Position numbers and translations under genes: made by a program
The notes under the pieces: model-generated
What the model saw: only the letters and a program-made list of their open reading frames with translations
Told to the model about the DNA's origin: nothing
The model's database searches: none
Shown here: positions 13,455-24,700 of the stretch, piece by piece
Layout of the letters: every line of letters starts with the position of its first letter
Numbering within the stretch: the stretch's first letter is position 1
Origin: Salvelinus alpinus
Lineage: Eukaryota > Chordata > Actinopteri > Salmoniformes > Salmonidae
NCBI RefSeq assembly: GCF_045679555.1
Contig: NC_092091.1
Coordinates: 92,212,190-92,276,189, forward strand
DNA length: 64,000 bases
Direction: 5' to 3'

Positions 13455-13830
13455 CAAGGGAATAATATATAAAAGGCCAGGTCAACTATGATAGGATATA
13501 GGAATGCTTGACAAGGCCAGGTCAACTATGATAGCCTGTAGGAAGGCTTGACAAGGCCAGGTCAACTATGATAGGCTGTAGGAATGCTTGACAAGGCCAG
13601 GTGAACTATGCTAGGCTGTAGGAAGGCTTGACAAGGCCAGGTCAACTATGATAGGCTGTAGGAAGGCTTGACAAGGCCAGGTCAACTATGATAGGCTGTA
13701 GGAAGGCTTGACAAGGCCAGGTCAACTATGATAGCCTGTAGGAAGGCTTAACAAGGCCAGGTCAACTATGATAGGCTTGACAAGGCCAGGTCAACTATGA
13801 TAGGCTGTAGGAAGGCTTGACATTCTGATC
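13455..13830. repeat. 40-bp minisatellite
   Basis: About nine copies of a 40-bp unit with the core 'aaggccaggtcaactatgat'. It lies in camk2a intron 1, about 0.2 kb from exon 1. Confidence 0.93.
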
Positions 13831-14052
13831 CAATCCCTTATGGCATCCATAGAGCTGTGAAAATATAATCTTTCAGTCTATGTACCTTATTAACATATGA
13901 ACCGAAGGTCGCGGACACACACACACACACTGCACTATCCGTGTCCTAAACCAAGGTAGCAGCAGCATAGCCTGGCTATTACATGTTAACAAGTAGGATA
14001 CTGCTACCGGATAACAAATAACATCAATAACAATCACAACATGCACGCTTAC

Positions 14053-14114
14053 TTCCCCAGCTCCTCGAATAGCTGGAATTCGTCGGTGAATCTCGTGCAA
14101 ATCGTTAGCGCCAT
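14053..14114 (-). CDS. camk2a: CaMKII coding exon 1 with start codon
   Basis: ATG at 14114-14112 on the minus strand encodes MALTICTRFTDEFQLFEELG and then two bases (AA) before the donor gtaagc. Joined to exon 2 this gives LGKGAFSVV in frame. TCTRFTDEYQLFEELGK is the conserved start of CaMKII subunits. The 20 residues up to LG match the alpha subunit, whereas beta, gamma and delta as I recall them have 21; hence camk2a, with the paralogue (salmonids are ancestrally tetraploid) unresolved. The start context is strong (A at -3, G at +4). The protein is the synaptic/cytosolic Ca2+/calmodulin-dependent Ser/Thr kinase that forms a dodecamer; only its first 52 codons are in this window. Confidence 0.93.
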
Positions 14115-14560
14115 CCTGAAAGAGACAGCAGGGTAGCAGACCGTAGACGCGGTAGAGATGGATGTAATGCGCCCACCGGATCCACACTAGCGTTGTCGTT
14201 GACTTCACCACCCGCGCTTTCCCGCACGGAACGAATAGATAGAAAGCTGTACAGCGCAGAAACAAGGCGAATCATACAGCGATGGCTTCTGTACAACAGC
14301 CCTGGCTCGATCGAAGAAGAACGCTCTGCCGCAGCGACAGAACGGAAGACGCACCACTAATCCAGTCACCAAACGCTGTGTGCCGCGAAGGACTACGGTT
14401 AAACCTAAAACTCTTTTATGTAACAACAACAGCGTTATCGGGAGGTTTTTGGGCAGTGAATCCGGGTTGTGTTCTGGTGTATGCAGCTCACAGAGCGGAA
14501 ACGCTGCATTTTGTCTGCATTTCCATTTCTAGCTGTCTGTCTGTCTGTCTATAGCGCGTC
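14115..14560 (-). promoter_or_regulatory. camk2a 5'UTR and likely promoter, CpG-containing
   Basis: The 450 bp upstream of the start codon are the only moderately CpG-rich, low-repeat sequence for several kb (gcgcccaccgg, cccgcgctttcccgcacgg, gctcgatcgaagaagaacgc). That fits a vertebrate promoter region. No TATA box was placed. A pyrimidine stretch ending cag lies one base before the ATG (ctgtctctttcag, then g, then ATG), so a 5' noncoding exon cannot be excluded. Short open frames here look like chance. Confidence 0.5.
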
Positions 14561-14580
14561 CCCTCGCTGTGCCACTGAAG

Positions 14581-14790
14581 TGTGGTCGTCACTAGTTACC
14601 ACAGCCACAAAGTCATAATTATGGCTAAACCCACTTATATCTACTATTTATTTATTTTTAATCTGATTTTAATACCTAACCCTAACCTCAACCCTAACCT
14701 TAACCACACTGCTAACCTATTGCCTAACCCTGACGTTAAGCCAATCTTGACTTTGTGGCTGTGGTATATTGACAACCCCTCCCACTGGCT
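14581..14790. mobile_element. MITE-like element with inverted repeats
   Basis: The sequence 'accacagccacaaagtca' near 14598 is the exact reverse complement of 'tgactttgtggctgtggt' near 14748-14765. They bracket about 130 bp that includes telomere-like ctaaccctaacc runs. Inverted ends around a short noncoding core indicate a non-autonomous DNA transposon. The superfamily is not assigned. Confidence 0.6.
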
Positions 14791-14939
14791 CTGCGATCAG
14801 CCCCTCATCCCTCGTCATCCGTATACTTAAAATACTATCGCCTTCAATAATAATAATACTAGTGACGACGATGACGATAGTGATAACACATTATTATATT
14901 AATACACCATCAGAGGTTAGGTTTAGAGTTAGTCATTGA

Positions 14940-15110
14940 CTTGTTTATTGTGTTATAGGCTTGTTTATTGTTTACTCCATGTGTAACTCTGTGTTGTTGT
15001 CTGTGTCACACTGCTTTGCTTTATTCTTGGCCAGGTCGCAGTTGTAAATTAGAACTTGTTCTCAACTAGCCTACCTGGTTAAATAAAGGTGAAATAAAAT
15101 ATAAAAAGGT
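14940..15110. mobile_element. Retroposon (SINE/LINE) 3'-tail-like fragment
   Basis: Ends with the widespread salmonid motif 'aacttgttctcaactagcct' then acctggttaaataaaggtg, followed by A-rich sequence. I recognise this as a common fish retroposon 3' tail. The 5' part and a tRNA-like head are not visible. Confidence 0.5.
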
Positions 15111-15625
15111 TTACAATTAGGGTACGAGGTTAGGTTTAGAGTTAAGTTTACAGTTAGGGTACGAGGTTAGGTTTAGAGTTAGGTTTACAATTAGGGTACG
15201 AGGTTAGGTTTAGAGTTAAGTTTACAATTAGGGTACGAGGTTAGGTTTAGAGTTAGGTTTACAATTAGGGTATGAGGTTAGGTTTAGAGTTAGGTTTACA
15301 ATTAGGGTAAGAGGTTAGGTTTAGAGTTAAGTTTACAATTAGGGTACGAGGTTAGGTTTAGAGTTAGGTTTACAATTAGGGTAAGAGGTTAGGTTTAGAG
15401 TTAAGTTTACAATTAGGGTACGAGGTTAGGTTTAGAGTTAGGTTGACAATTAGGGTACGAGGTTAGGTTTAGAGTTAGGTTTACAATTAGGGTAAGAGGT
15501 TAGGTTTAGAGTTAAGTTTACAATTAGGGTACGAGGTTAGGTTTAGAGTTAGGTTTACAATTAGGGTACGAGGTTAGGTTGACAATTAGGGTACGAGGTT
15601 AGGTGAAGAGTTAAGTTTACAACTA
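15105..15625. repeat. 37-bp minisatellite
   Basis: About 14 copies of a 37-bp unit with the core 'acaattagggtacgaggtta'. It directly follows the retroposon tail, and the first unit may derive from it. Confidence 0.93.
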
Positions 15626-15649
15626 GGTTAATTGGGGTTATGGGTACAA

Positions 15650-15770
15650 GGTAAAACTCTGTCGTTCTGCCCCTGAAAAAGGCAGAACCCGCTGTTCCTA
15701 GGCCGTCATTGAAAATAAGAATTTGTTCTAAACTGACTTGCCTAGTTAAATAAAGGTTAGTTTAAAAATG
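15650..15770. mobile_element. Second retroposon 3'-tail-like fragment
   Basis: Contains 'gtcgttctgcccctgaaaaa', ctgttcctaggccgtcattg and cttgcctagttaaataaagg. This is a classic salmonid SINE-like 3' region, diverged in places. No TSD was identified. Confidence 0.55.
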
Positions 15771-16035
15771 TTAATTAAAATGGGTTAAGGTTAGGGTAAG
15801 GGTTAGAAAAAATAGGATTTTGAATGGAAATCAATGTTCGGTCCCGACGAGGCTAGAAGAACAAAACGTGTGTGTGTGTGTGTGTGTGTGGTAACTGGGT
15901 ACTACAATGCAGTCTGATCACTATAGATAGATCTTATTTTATTTGACTATTTCAAATACATCCAAATGTTTCACCAGGCAACAGATATATCCCAAAATGG
16001 CAGAGGACAAATAGTCAAAGTCAATGACTTGTTTC

Positions 16036-16992
16036 CATGGTGGTCCTCTATTGGTTGGCCATGGTGGTCCTCTATTGGTTGGCCATGGTGGTCCTCTATT
16101 GGTTGGCCACGGTGGTCCTCTATTGGTTGGCCACGGTGGTCCTCTATTGGTTGGCCACGGTGGTCCCCTATTGGTTGGCCACGGTGGTCCTCTATTGGTT
16201 GGCCACGGTGGTCCTCTATTGGTTGGCCACGGTGGTCCCCTATTGGTTGGCCACGGTGGTCCTCTATTGGTTGGCCACGGTGGTCCTCTATTGGTTGGCC
16301 ACGGTGGTCCCCTATTGGTTGGCCACGGTGGTCCTCTATTGGTTGGCCACGGTGGTCCTCTATTGGTTGGCCACGGTGGTCCTCTATTGGTTGGCCACGG
16401 TGGTCCTCTATTGGTTGGCCACGGTGGTCCTCTATTGGTTGGCCACGGTGGTCCCCTATTGGTTGGCCACGGTGGTCCTCTATTGGTTGGCCACGGTGGT
16501 CCTCTATTGGTTGGCCACGGTGGTCCTCTATTGGTTGGCCACGGTGGTCCTCTATTGGTTGGCCACGGTGGTCCTCTATTGGTTGGCCAAGGTGGTCCTC
16601 TATTGGTTGACCACGGTGATCCTCTATTGGTTGACCACGGTGATCCTCTATTGGTTGGCCAAGGTGGTCCTCTATTGGTTGACCACGGTGATCCTCTATT
16701 GGTTGACCACGGTGATCCTCTATTGGTTGACCACGGTGATCCTCTATTGGTTGACCACGGTGGTCCTCTATTGGTTGACCACGGTGGTCCTCTATTGGTT
16801 GGCCACGATGGTCCTTTATTGGTTGGCCACGACGGTCCTCTATTGGTTGGCCACGACGGTCCTCTATTGGTTGGCCACGGTGGTCCTCTATTGGTTTGCC
16901 ATGGTGGTCCTCTATTGGTTGGCCATGGTGGTCCTCTATTGGTTGGCCATGGTGGTCCTCTATTGGTTGGCCACGGTGGTCCTCTATTGCTA
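16036..16992. repeat. 24-bp minisatellite, about 40 copies, each with an inverted CCAAT box
   Basis: The unit is 'ggtggtcctctattggttgg' plus ccac (24 bp), with variants at a few positions (gaccac, gatcctc, ccccta). Because 24 is a multiple of three and units lack stops, all six frames are open for about 950 bp; the HGGPLLVG-type peptides are artefacts. Every unit carries ATTGG, i.e. CCAAT on the minus strand. Confidence 0.97.
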
Positions 16993-17099
16993 ATAACCCA
17001 ACCGCCCAACTATATGTGATGAAGTGAAAACCTGAGGCCTCCACCAGCTAATATAGAACATGAACTGTAGGCAGAGACGGAGGAGAGATTTTTTGAAAG

Positions 17100-17262
17100 T
17101 TGCAGGATTGTTTTATTTATTTAACCCCATCTGAACATATCATTTTAATTTACCATTCCCAAAAGCATTTGGCGCACATACAGTTGACCCTAAACCCACG
17201 ACCCTAAACCCGATGACCCTAAACCTAAACCCGATGACCCTAAACCCACGGATTTAACCGTG
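17100..17262 (-). other. Possible NLR 3'UTR end with poly(A) signal; short ccctaaaccc repeats
   Basis: tttattt on the plus strand near 17111-17121 gives AATAAA on the minus strand, the first one noted downstream of the NLR stop beyond the 40-bp array. If used, the NLR 3'UTR would be about 1.3 kb and mostly minisatellite. At 17185-17255 there are four ccctaaaccc-type repeats. The poly(A) assignment is inference only. Confidence 0.25.
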
Positions 17263-17289
17263 GGGACTGCAGATGAGACCCACACATCA

Positions 17290-18433
17290 CTAGTTGGTAC
17301 CCCAACACTGTTACTATCCATTAGGTTGGTACCCCAACACTGTTACTATCCATTAGGTTGGTACCCCAACACTGTTACTATCTATTAGGTTGCTACCCCA
17401 ACACTGTTACTATCCATTAGGTTGCTACCCCAACACTGTTACTATCCATTAGGTTGCTACCCCAACACTGTTACTATCCATTCTACCATTAGGTTGGTAC
17501 CCCAACACTGTTACTATCCATTCTAGCATTAGGTTGGTACCCCAACACTGTTACTATCCATTCTACCATTAGGTTGGTACCCCAACACTGTTACTATCCA
17601 TTCTAGCATTAGGTTGGTACCCCAACACTGTTACTATCCAATCTACCATTAGGTTGGTACCCGGACACTGTTACTATCCATTCTAGCATTAGGTTGGTAC
17701 CCCAACACTGTTACTATCCAATCTACCATTAGGTTGGTACCCGAACACTGTTACTATCCATTCTACCATTAGGTTGGTACCCCAACACTGTTACTATCCA
17801 TTCTACCATTAGGATGGTACCCCAACACTGTTACTATCCATTCTACCATTAGGTTGGTACTCCAACACTGTTACTATCCATTCTACCATTAGGTTGGTAC
17901 CCCAACACTGTTACTATCCATTCTACCATTAGGATGGTACCCCAACACTGTTACTATCCATTCTACCATTAGGTTGGGACCCCAACACTGTAACTATCCA
18001 TTCTACCATTAGGTTGGTACCCCAACACTGTTACTATCCATTCTACCATTAGGATGGTACCCCAACACTGTTACTATCCATTCTACCATTAGGTTGGTAC
18101 TCCAACACTGTTACTATCCATTCTACCATTAGGTTGGTACCCCAACACTGTTACTATCCATTCTACCATTAGGATGGTACCCCAACACTGTTACTATCCA
18201 TTCTACCATTAGGTTGGGACCCCAACACTGTAACTATCCATTCTACCATTAGGTTGGTACCCCAACACTGTTACTATCCATTCTACCATTAGGTTGGGAC
18301 CCCAACACTGTAACTATCCATTCTACCATTAGGTTGGTACCCCAACACTGTTACTATCCATTCTACCATTAGGTTGGGACCCCAACACTGTAACTATCCA
18401 TTCTACCATTAGGTTGGGACCCCAACACTGTTG
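17290..18433. repeat. 40-bp minisatellite running into the NLR stop codon
   Basis: About 30 units: first units of 32 bp, then 40-bp units with the core 'taggttggtaccccaacact' and 'gttactatccattctaccat'. A four-variant order (ttggtac, atggtac, ttggtac with tcc, ttgggac) recurs in the later part. The last unit (to 18433) overlaps the C-terminal codons and stop of the CARD exon. Confidence 0.96.
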
Positions 18434-18743
18434 ATCTGAAGCAGTGAACAAAGACGGGGGTCCAGATCCCCAAGAAGGTTAATCATCCTGGAACACGACT
18501 CAGTTCCTTTTCTCAACACCATGTCGATGATGACTCGTGCCTTCTCTGCCCTCTCAGCTATCACCTTCACTGACTCCATTTCCTCCTGGTTGATGACTGT
18601 GTGTTGCAGGAGTCCGTCCAGCAGTTCATTCAGGACAGGTCCTGATACTCGTTTCACAAACTCTGTCCGTACAGAACGCAGCTGCAGTTTTGTAGAATCA
18701 GTCCGACTGCTCACAGCCGGACCTCCTGCCCCCAACACAGCAC
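18409..18743 (-). CDS. NLR exon 18: CARD and stop
   Basis: The acceptor gactctctcag precedes 18743. After a Gly/Ala-Pro-Ser leader the exon encodes a death-fold [24 protein letters not shown], then [19 protein letters not shown], ending [14 protein letters not shown]. These are the usual helix motifs of fish NLRP1 and caspase-recruiting CARDs. A CARD after FIIND recruits caspase-1-like proteases in NLRP1/CARD8. The last residues NSVGVPT and the TAA stop are encoded by the first unit of the 40-bp minisatellite, so the array also forms the start of the 3'UTR. Confidence 0.88.
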
Positions 18744-21700
18744 CTGAGAGAGTCAGGTTACAAAATTACTACATTTGTACATTTACATTTGAGTCATTTA
18801 GAAGCAGAATGATAAAATAAAAGTATTGAGAAAACATTACATTTTACAATAAAGACCTGAACATATCAACCATTCACATTTAGGACGGTTTCAAAGACAT
18901 AGAAAAACAGGCTGGGGTATTCAGAACCAGGCTAATCTACATCAAGTCCTGGATGAGATGTTATTGGGTCATTCAGAACCAGGCTAATCTACATCAAGTC
19001 CTGGAGGAGATGTCATTGGGTCATTCAGAACCAGGCTAATCTACATCAAGTCCTGGAGGAGATGTCATTGGGTCATTCAGAACCAGGCTAATCTACATCA
19101 AGTCCTGGAGGAGATGTCATTGTTCTTGAAGACAGTCTTTTATAAAACGGCTGTAACGGCTGTCATCTTCCTCCTCATCTAAGGAGGAGAAGTTTGAAGG
19201 ATCGGAGGACCAATGCACAGCGTGTTAATTGTTCATCTTATTTAATGAAAGTCAAAATACAAAAAACAACAAAGTGAAAAACGAAACAGTTCTATCTGGT
19301 GCAGACACACAAAGACTGAAAACAACCACCCACAAAACCCAACAGAAAACAGGCTACCTAAATATGGTTCCCAATCAGGGACAACGATTGACAGCTGCTT
19401 CTGATTGAGAACCATATCAGGCCAAACACAGAAATAGAAAATCCTAGAAAAACTAACATAGACAACCCACCCAACTCACGCCCTGACCACACTAAAACAA
19501 AAGACAAAACAAAGGAACTAAGGTCAGAACGTGACACAGTCTTTTATAATCTGGACTAGTCCAGGTCCTACAGTAAACCATGTTGACTGTCCTAGTCCGG
19601 GTCCTACAGTAAACCATGTTGACTGTCCTAGTCCAGGTCCGACAGTAAACCATGTTGACTGGCCCTCATTGGTTTGTTCTTTGTATTCGGAAAGTATGAC
19701 TTTTTCCACATTTTGTTACGTTACAGCCTTTTTCTACAATTCCTCATCAATCTACACACAACATCCCATAATGACAAAGCAAAAAACAGGCTTTTTTGCT
19801 AATTTCTACAAATTTATTAAAGGTAAAAAACAGAAATACCTTATTTACATAAGTATGCATTGATACTCTAAATGGAGCTCAGGTGCATCCTGTTTCCATT
19901 GATCATCCTTGAGATGTTTCTACAACTTGATTGGAATGAACCTGTGGTAAAGTCAATTGATTGGAAGGCACACAGCTTTATATATAAAGTCCCATAGTTG
20001 ACAGTGCATGTCAGAGTAAAAACCAAGCCATGAGGTCGAAGGAATTGTCCGTAGAGCTCTGAGAAAGGAAAATCTCGAGGCCCAGATCATTGGAAGGGTA
20101 CCAACAAAATTCTGCAGCATTGAAGATCACCAAGAACACAGTGGCAGCCATCATTCTTAAATGGAAGTTTGGAACCAACAAGACTCTTCCTAGAGATGGC
20201 CGCCCGGCCAAACTGAGCAATCGGGGGAGAAGGGCCTTGGTCAGGAAGGTGATCAAGAACCCAATGGTCACTCTGATAGAGCTCCAGAGTTCCTCTGTGG
20301 AGATGGGAGAACCTTCCAGAAGGACAACCATCTCTGCAGCACTCCACCAATCAGGCCTTTATAGTAGAGTGGCCAGACGGAAGCCACTCCTCAGTAAAAG
20401 ACACATGACATGCTTGGAGATTGACAAAAGGCATGTAAAGACTCTCAGACCATGAGAAACAAGATTCTCTGGGTGTGATGAAACCAAGATTGAACTCTTT
20501 GGCCTGAATGCCAAGCTTCACATCTGGAAGAAACCTGTCACCATGCCTACAGTGAAACATGGATGTGGCAGCATCATACTGTGGGGATGTTTTCAGTGAC
20601 AGCGACTGGGGGACTAGTTCGGATCAAGGGAAAGATGAACGGAGTAAGGTACAGAGAGATCCCAGATGAAAACCTGCTCCAGAGCGCTCAGACTGGTGCG
20701 AAGGTTCATCTTCCAACAGGACAACGACCCTAAGCACACAGCCAAGACAACACAGGAGTGGCTTCGGGACAAGTCTCTGAATGTCCTTGAGTGGCCCAGC
20801 CAGAGCCCGGACTTGAACCTGATCCAACATCTCTGGAGAGACCTGAAAATAGCTGTGCAGCGACGCTCCCCATCCAACCTGACAGAGCTTGAAAGGACAT
20901 GCAGAGAAAAATGGAAGAAACTCCCCAAATACAGGTGTGCCAAGCTTGTAGCGTCATACCCAAGAAGACTCGAGGCTGTAATTGCTGCCAACGGTGCTTC
21001 AACCAAGTACTGAGTAAAGGGTCTGAATAGTTAGATACTTATGTAAATGTGATATCTGTTTTTTGCTTTGTCATTATGGGGTATTGTGTGTCAATTGATG
21101 AGGAAAGAAAACGATTGAATCCATTTTAGAACAAGGCTGTAACGTAAGAAAAAGTGGGAAAAGTCAAGGGGTCTGAATACTTTCCGAATGTAAGTCATTG
21201 GTTTGTAACTCTCATGTTTACTTACTCGTTGAACGGGTGTCAGTGGGGTATTGTGATGTCATTATGGGGTATTGTGATGTCATTATGGGGTGTTGTACCT
21301 TTTGCACCCTCTCTGGATTACTGACCTCTGCCTGCCTTGACCTGTCTTTGCCTGCCCCTGTTACAATAAACACTGCTACTTGGACAGTCTGCATCTGGGT
21401 CTTACCTTGGTTCTGATAGTATTCATCTGAAAGAAACAGAAATATTAGGTTATATCACTCTAAATTTTTATTTTAACCTTTATTTAATAGCATCTGTTAC
21501 AAAAGTACAAAGTTATGATTGACATAGGCTCCTACCTGTTGGTACTCTTTCTTTCCATACTGTCCTCTCATCATCCCCGATTAACTCCATCTCAATGTCA
21601 ACCCCTGTCATTTTCACAACCGCATTGAAAAAGCTTGGTGTGGTGTCTCTATGTATGAGATGAATCCTCTGGAGGGAGGGAGAGGGAGAGGGAGAGGGAG

Positions 21701-24700
21701 AGGGAGAGAGATAATGAGAGAGGGAGAGGGAGAGGGATAATGAGGGAGAGGGAGAGAGATAATGAGAGAGAGAGAGATAATGAGAGAGAGAGAGAGAGAT
21801 CAATGCATAGAACTGTGACTGAAATGTCAGATTCATGTTCTTAGTCTACTGAAACTGTACCGGTGGATTGATGGCGGTAGAACAGGGAATGTTCAGTCTG
21901 AAGTAACTCTTCAGTTTGAAGGACCGCTCTGGTCTTGTGTTGGGAAACCTTTTAGACCCTTGAAACTTTATTTCCTGTTGTTCCACAGCCTGTGAAACGA
22001 GGCATGGAATACCCAGCCAGTCAATGTATAGTCTTATTCAAACATTATTCAGAAAACTAGCAACACACTTATCTTCAGTTAATGAGTGTCAACATAAACT
22101 GCACCACTGGTAAGCTAAGGTCATCTCTATAATAATGGTCCCTCACCTGTATTTGGCCGGGGTTACTGGGGAACAGGTATAGGCGTGGAATTAATGTTTG
22201 CTTTTTCACTGTCAGATAGAGCATCAGCTCACAGTGGACATCTACGTTCCAAGAAAGGATAAAGCTCAGTATAACAGAGATAGCTGAGAACTTGGGATGG
22301 AGAATCTTAGCATGGAATCTGGTGACCTCATGCACTTCCTCTAAAGACACTCCATGTTCCTCTACATGAAGAATCTTCATCTCATTCCTTAGGGAAGGGT
22401 TGGTCCCTGAACAACACAGTACAAAGGAGACAGAAAGACAAATATTGTATTATTCATCCTACTAAAACACAAATAATGTGCAGTACCAGATCACAGTAAA
22501 CTCAAACTCCCAGAATAGTTAAATAATTAACTCAGGAAGTGAAACTCAGTTACATGGAAATGTCTTTCTATATGGTTTTACCTAAACAGACACAGTGTGG
22601 CAGATGAACTTCCTCCAGTTCACCTAACTCCATAGTGATGTCCAGCAATGGACCACCTTGTGTGTACTGCATGTCTTTCAGAAGTTGACTGTAGGGATCC
22701 CAGTTCCTGAAGTGATACTTCAGAATGACATCTCTCTCACACAGCCAGCGGAGCCCAGACACTGTGCACTCATAACTCCCTTTGGGTGTCCTGTGTCTGA
22801 GGGCAACAACAAGATATGGTAGAGAGGGTCAATGGTCAAATGGAGAGGTTGGATTAGAAGACTATTCCTAAAGGTATTGGGGAAATACACTAGCTGGTGG
22901 AATGAAATGTTAAAAGTAGTTATTTTACCTGAACATTGTCACTCCCTGGACAGTGGAAGTCAAGGGTTCAATGTGAAGCCAGTGTGTGGAGTCCTGAACA
23001 AGGACAAGCATGTCAGTAATACATATGGGGCTTGTTTCCTGGACACAGATTGAGTCTAGTGCTGGACTAAAAAGCATGCTCAATGGAAGTTTCAATAGAA
23101 AGTTCTTTAAGGTCCAGGACTAGACTTAATCTGTGTCTGGGAAACTGGCCCATTAACCAAAGTAACTAATCTAACATATTTATCCAATTAAACTGTCGAA
23201 TGACAAAATATGACAACAGCTAAAATCCTGCATGCCTACAAGCAGAACACAGGACTGTCTATATCCCAGTATGAATGGTTGGTCAGTACACACCTGGCGT
23301 TGAGACTGTGCCTGACTCCTGCAGGTATGTAAAAGTAAGAATTGACATTATGACTTACCTCAACATGGTCACAAGTCTTACAGCTCTGAGGAATCCCTGA
23401 AGTCAAAAGTAGTTGTTATTTAAAATGGACAATCTCACGTAATACTAATTAATAATTATTAAATAGACCTCTAATAAAAATGAATATAAGTGATCAACAG
23501 TCTCAGAATGTACACTCATTAGCATACCATAATCTGACATTAGTGTTATATTAATTAATGTTTGTGGAAGCAGGAAACAACATCGTTCTGGTCCATGTTT
23601 TGTAGATGTTGGGGGTCTGATTTCTGGTAGATCCTAGGATGAGAGCTTAAAGGTAGAGTCAGCTAAATGATGATGTACGAGCAGCACCACAGATATTGTG
23701 ATGAGCAAGATGCCTGACTTCTCTCTTACACAGTCACACACAGTATCTGCCCATGTGCAAGGGTTCTCTTCACTCTCTTACAGACTGTTAGTCACGGGAC
23801 CAAAACAGCAGAGAAGTTTAGCCTTTGTGCTCCAACGCTCTTTGTTGTTGTAGAAATTGACCCACTATGCTGTTTACTTTTGCATCTACGTCATATTGCT
23901 GAATCTACCTCTAAGTTTGTTTTGACCAAGTAGATCATGATTGTGTTCCTTGCCTGGGACTAAACTATAATGAAAGCTTTTATCGTATTTTGATTTTAAA
24001 ACAATTATTAGTTAACACTCACATTTCTCAGGTCCAGGCTTGCTCCAACACTCTCCACCGTGGTCTCTGGTGTTGGAGAAGCAGGAGGACAGTGATTAAA
24101 CTAAATATAACTTATAAAGGCTTGATATAGCATACATACATCACATTTAACTAGGCACAGTCTAACAGTCTGTATGTACACATTAAAACACACCACTAGA
24201 ACACATTAAAACACACCACTACTGCTAATCTAACTGTCTGTAGGTCCAACAGAACACCTTAAAACACACCACTACTACTAATCTAACTGTCTGTAGGTCC
24301 AACAGAACACATTAAAACACACCACTACTTCTAATCTAACTGTCTGTAGGTCCAACAGAACACATTAAAACACACCACTACTAATCTAACTGTCTGTAGG
24401 TCCAACAGAACACATTAAACCACACCACTACTACTAATCTAACTGTCTGTAGGTCCAACAGAACACATTAAAACACACCACTACTACTAATCTAACTGTC
24501 TGTAGGTCCAACGGAACACAATAAAACACACCACTACTACTAATCTAACTACTACTAAACGAACTACTACTAATAGAACTACTACTAATCTAACTACTAC
24601 TAATAGAACTACTACTAATAGAACTACTACTAATAGAACTACTACTAATCTAACTACTACTAATCTAACTACTACTAATCTAACTACTACTAATCTAACT

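Noticed and set aside
14282..14554. 90-codon plus-strand frame upstream of camk2a
   Set aside because: It overlaps the CpG-bearing promoter region on the opposite strand, with no homology or splice evidence.
14690..14720. cctaaccctaacc as telomeric sequence
   Set aside because: A few degenerate units inside a MITE-like element; such runs are common in salmonid repeats.
15939..17044. Six long open frames of 214-357 codons over 16.0-17.0 kb
   Set aside because: All are translations of the 24-bp array, whose length is a multiple of three and whose units lack stops on either strand.
17185..17262. ccctaaaccc repeats as interstitial telomere
   Set aside because: Vertebrate telomeres are TTAGGG; these few units are irregular and contain cacg/cgatg spacers.
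20011..20350. Minus-strand frames of 87-106 codons
   Set aside because: Antisense to the Tc1 transposase remnants.
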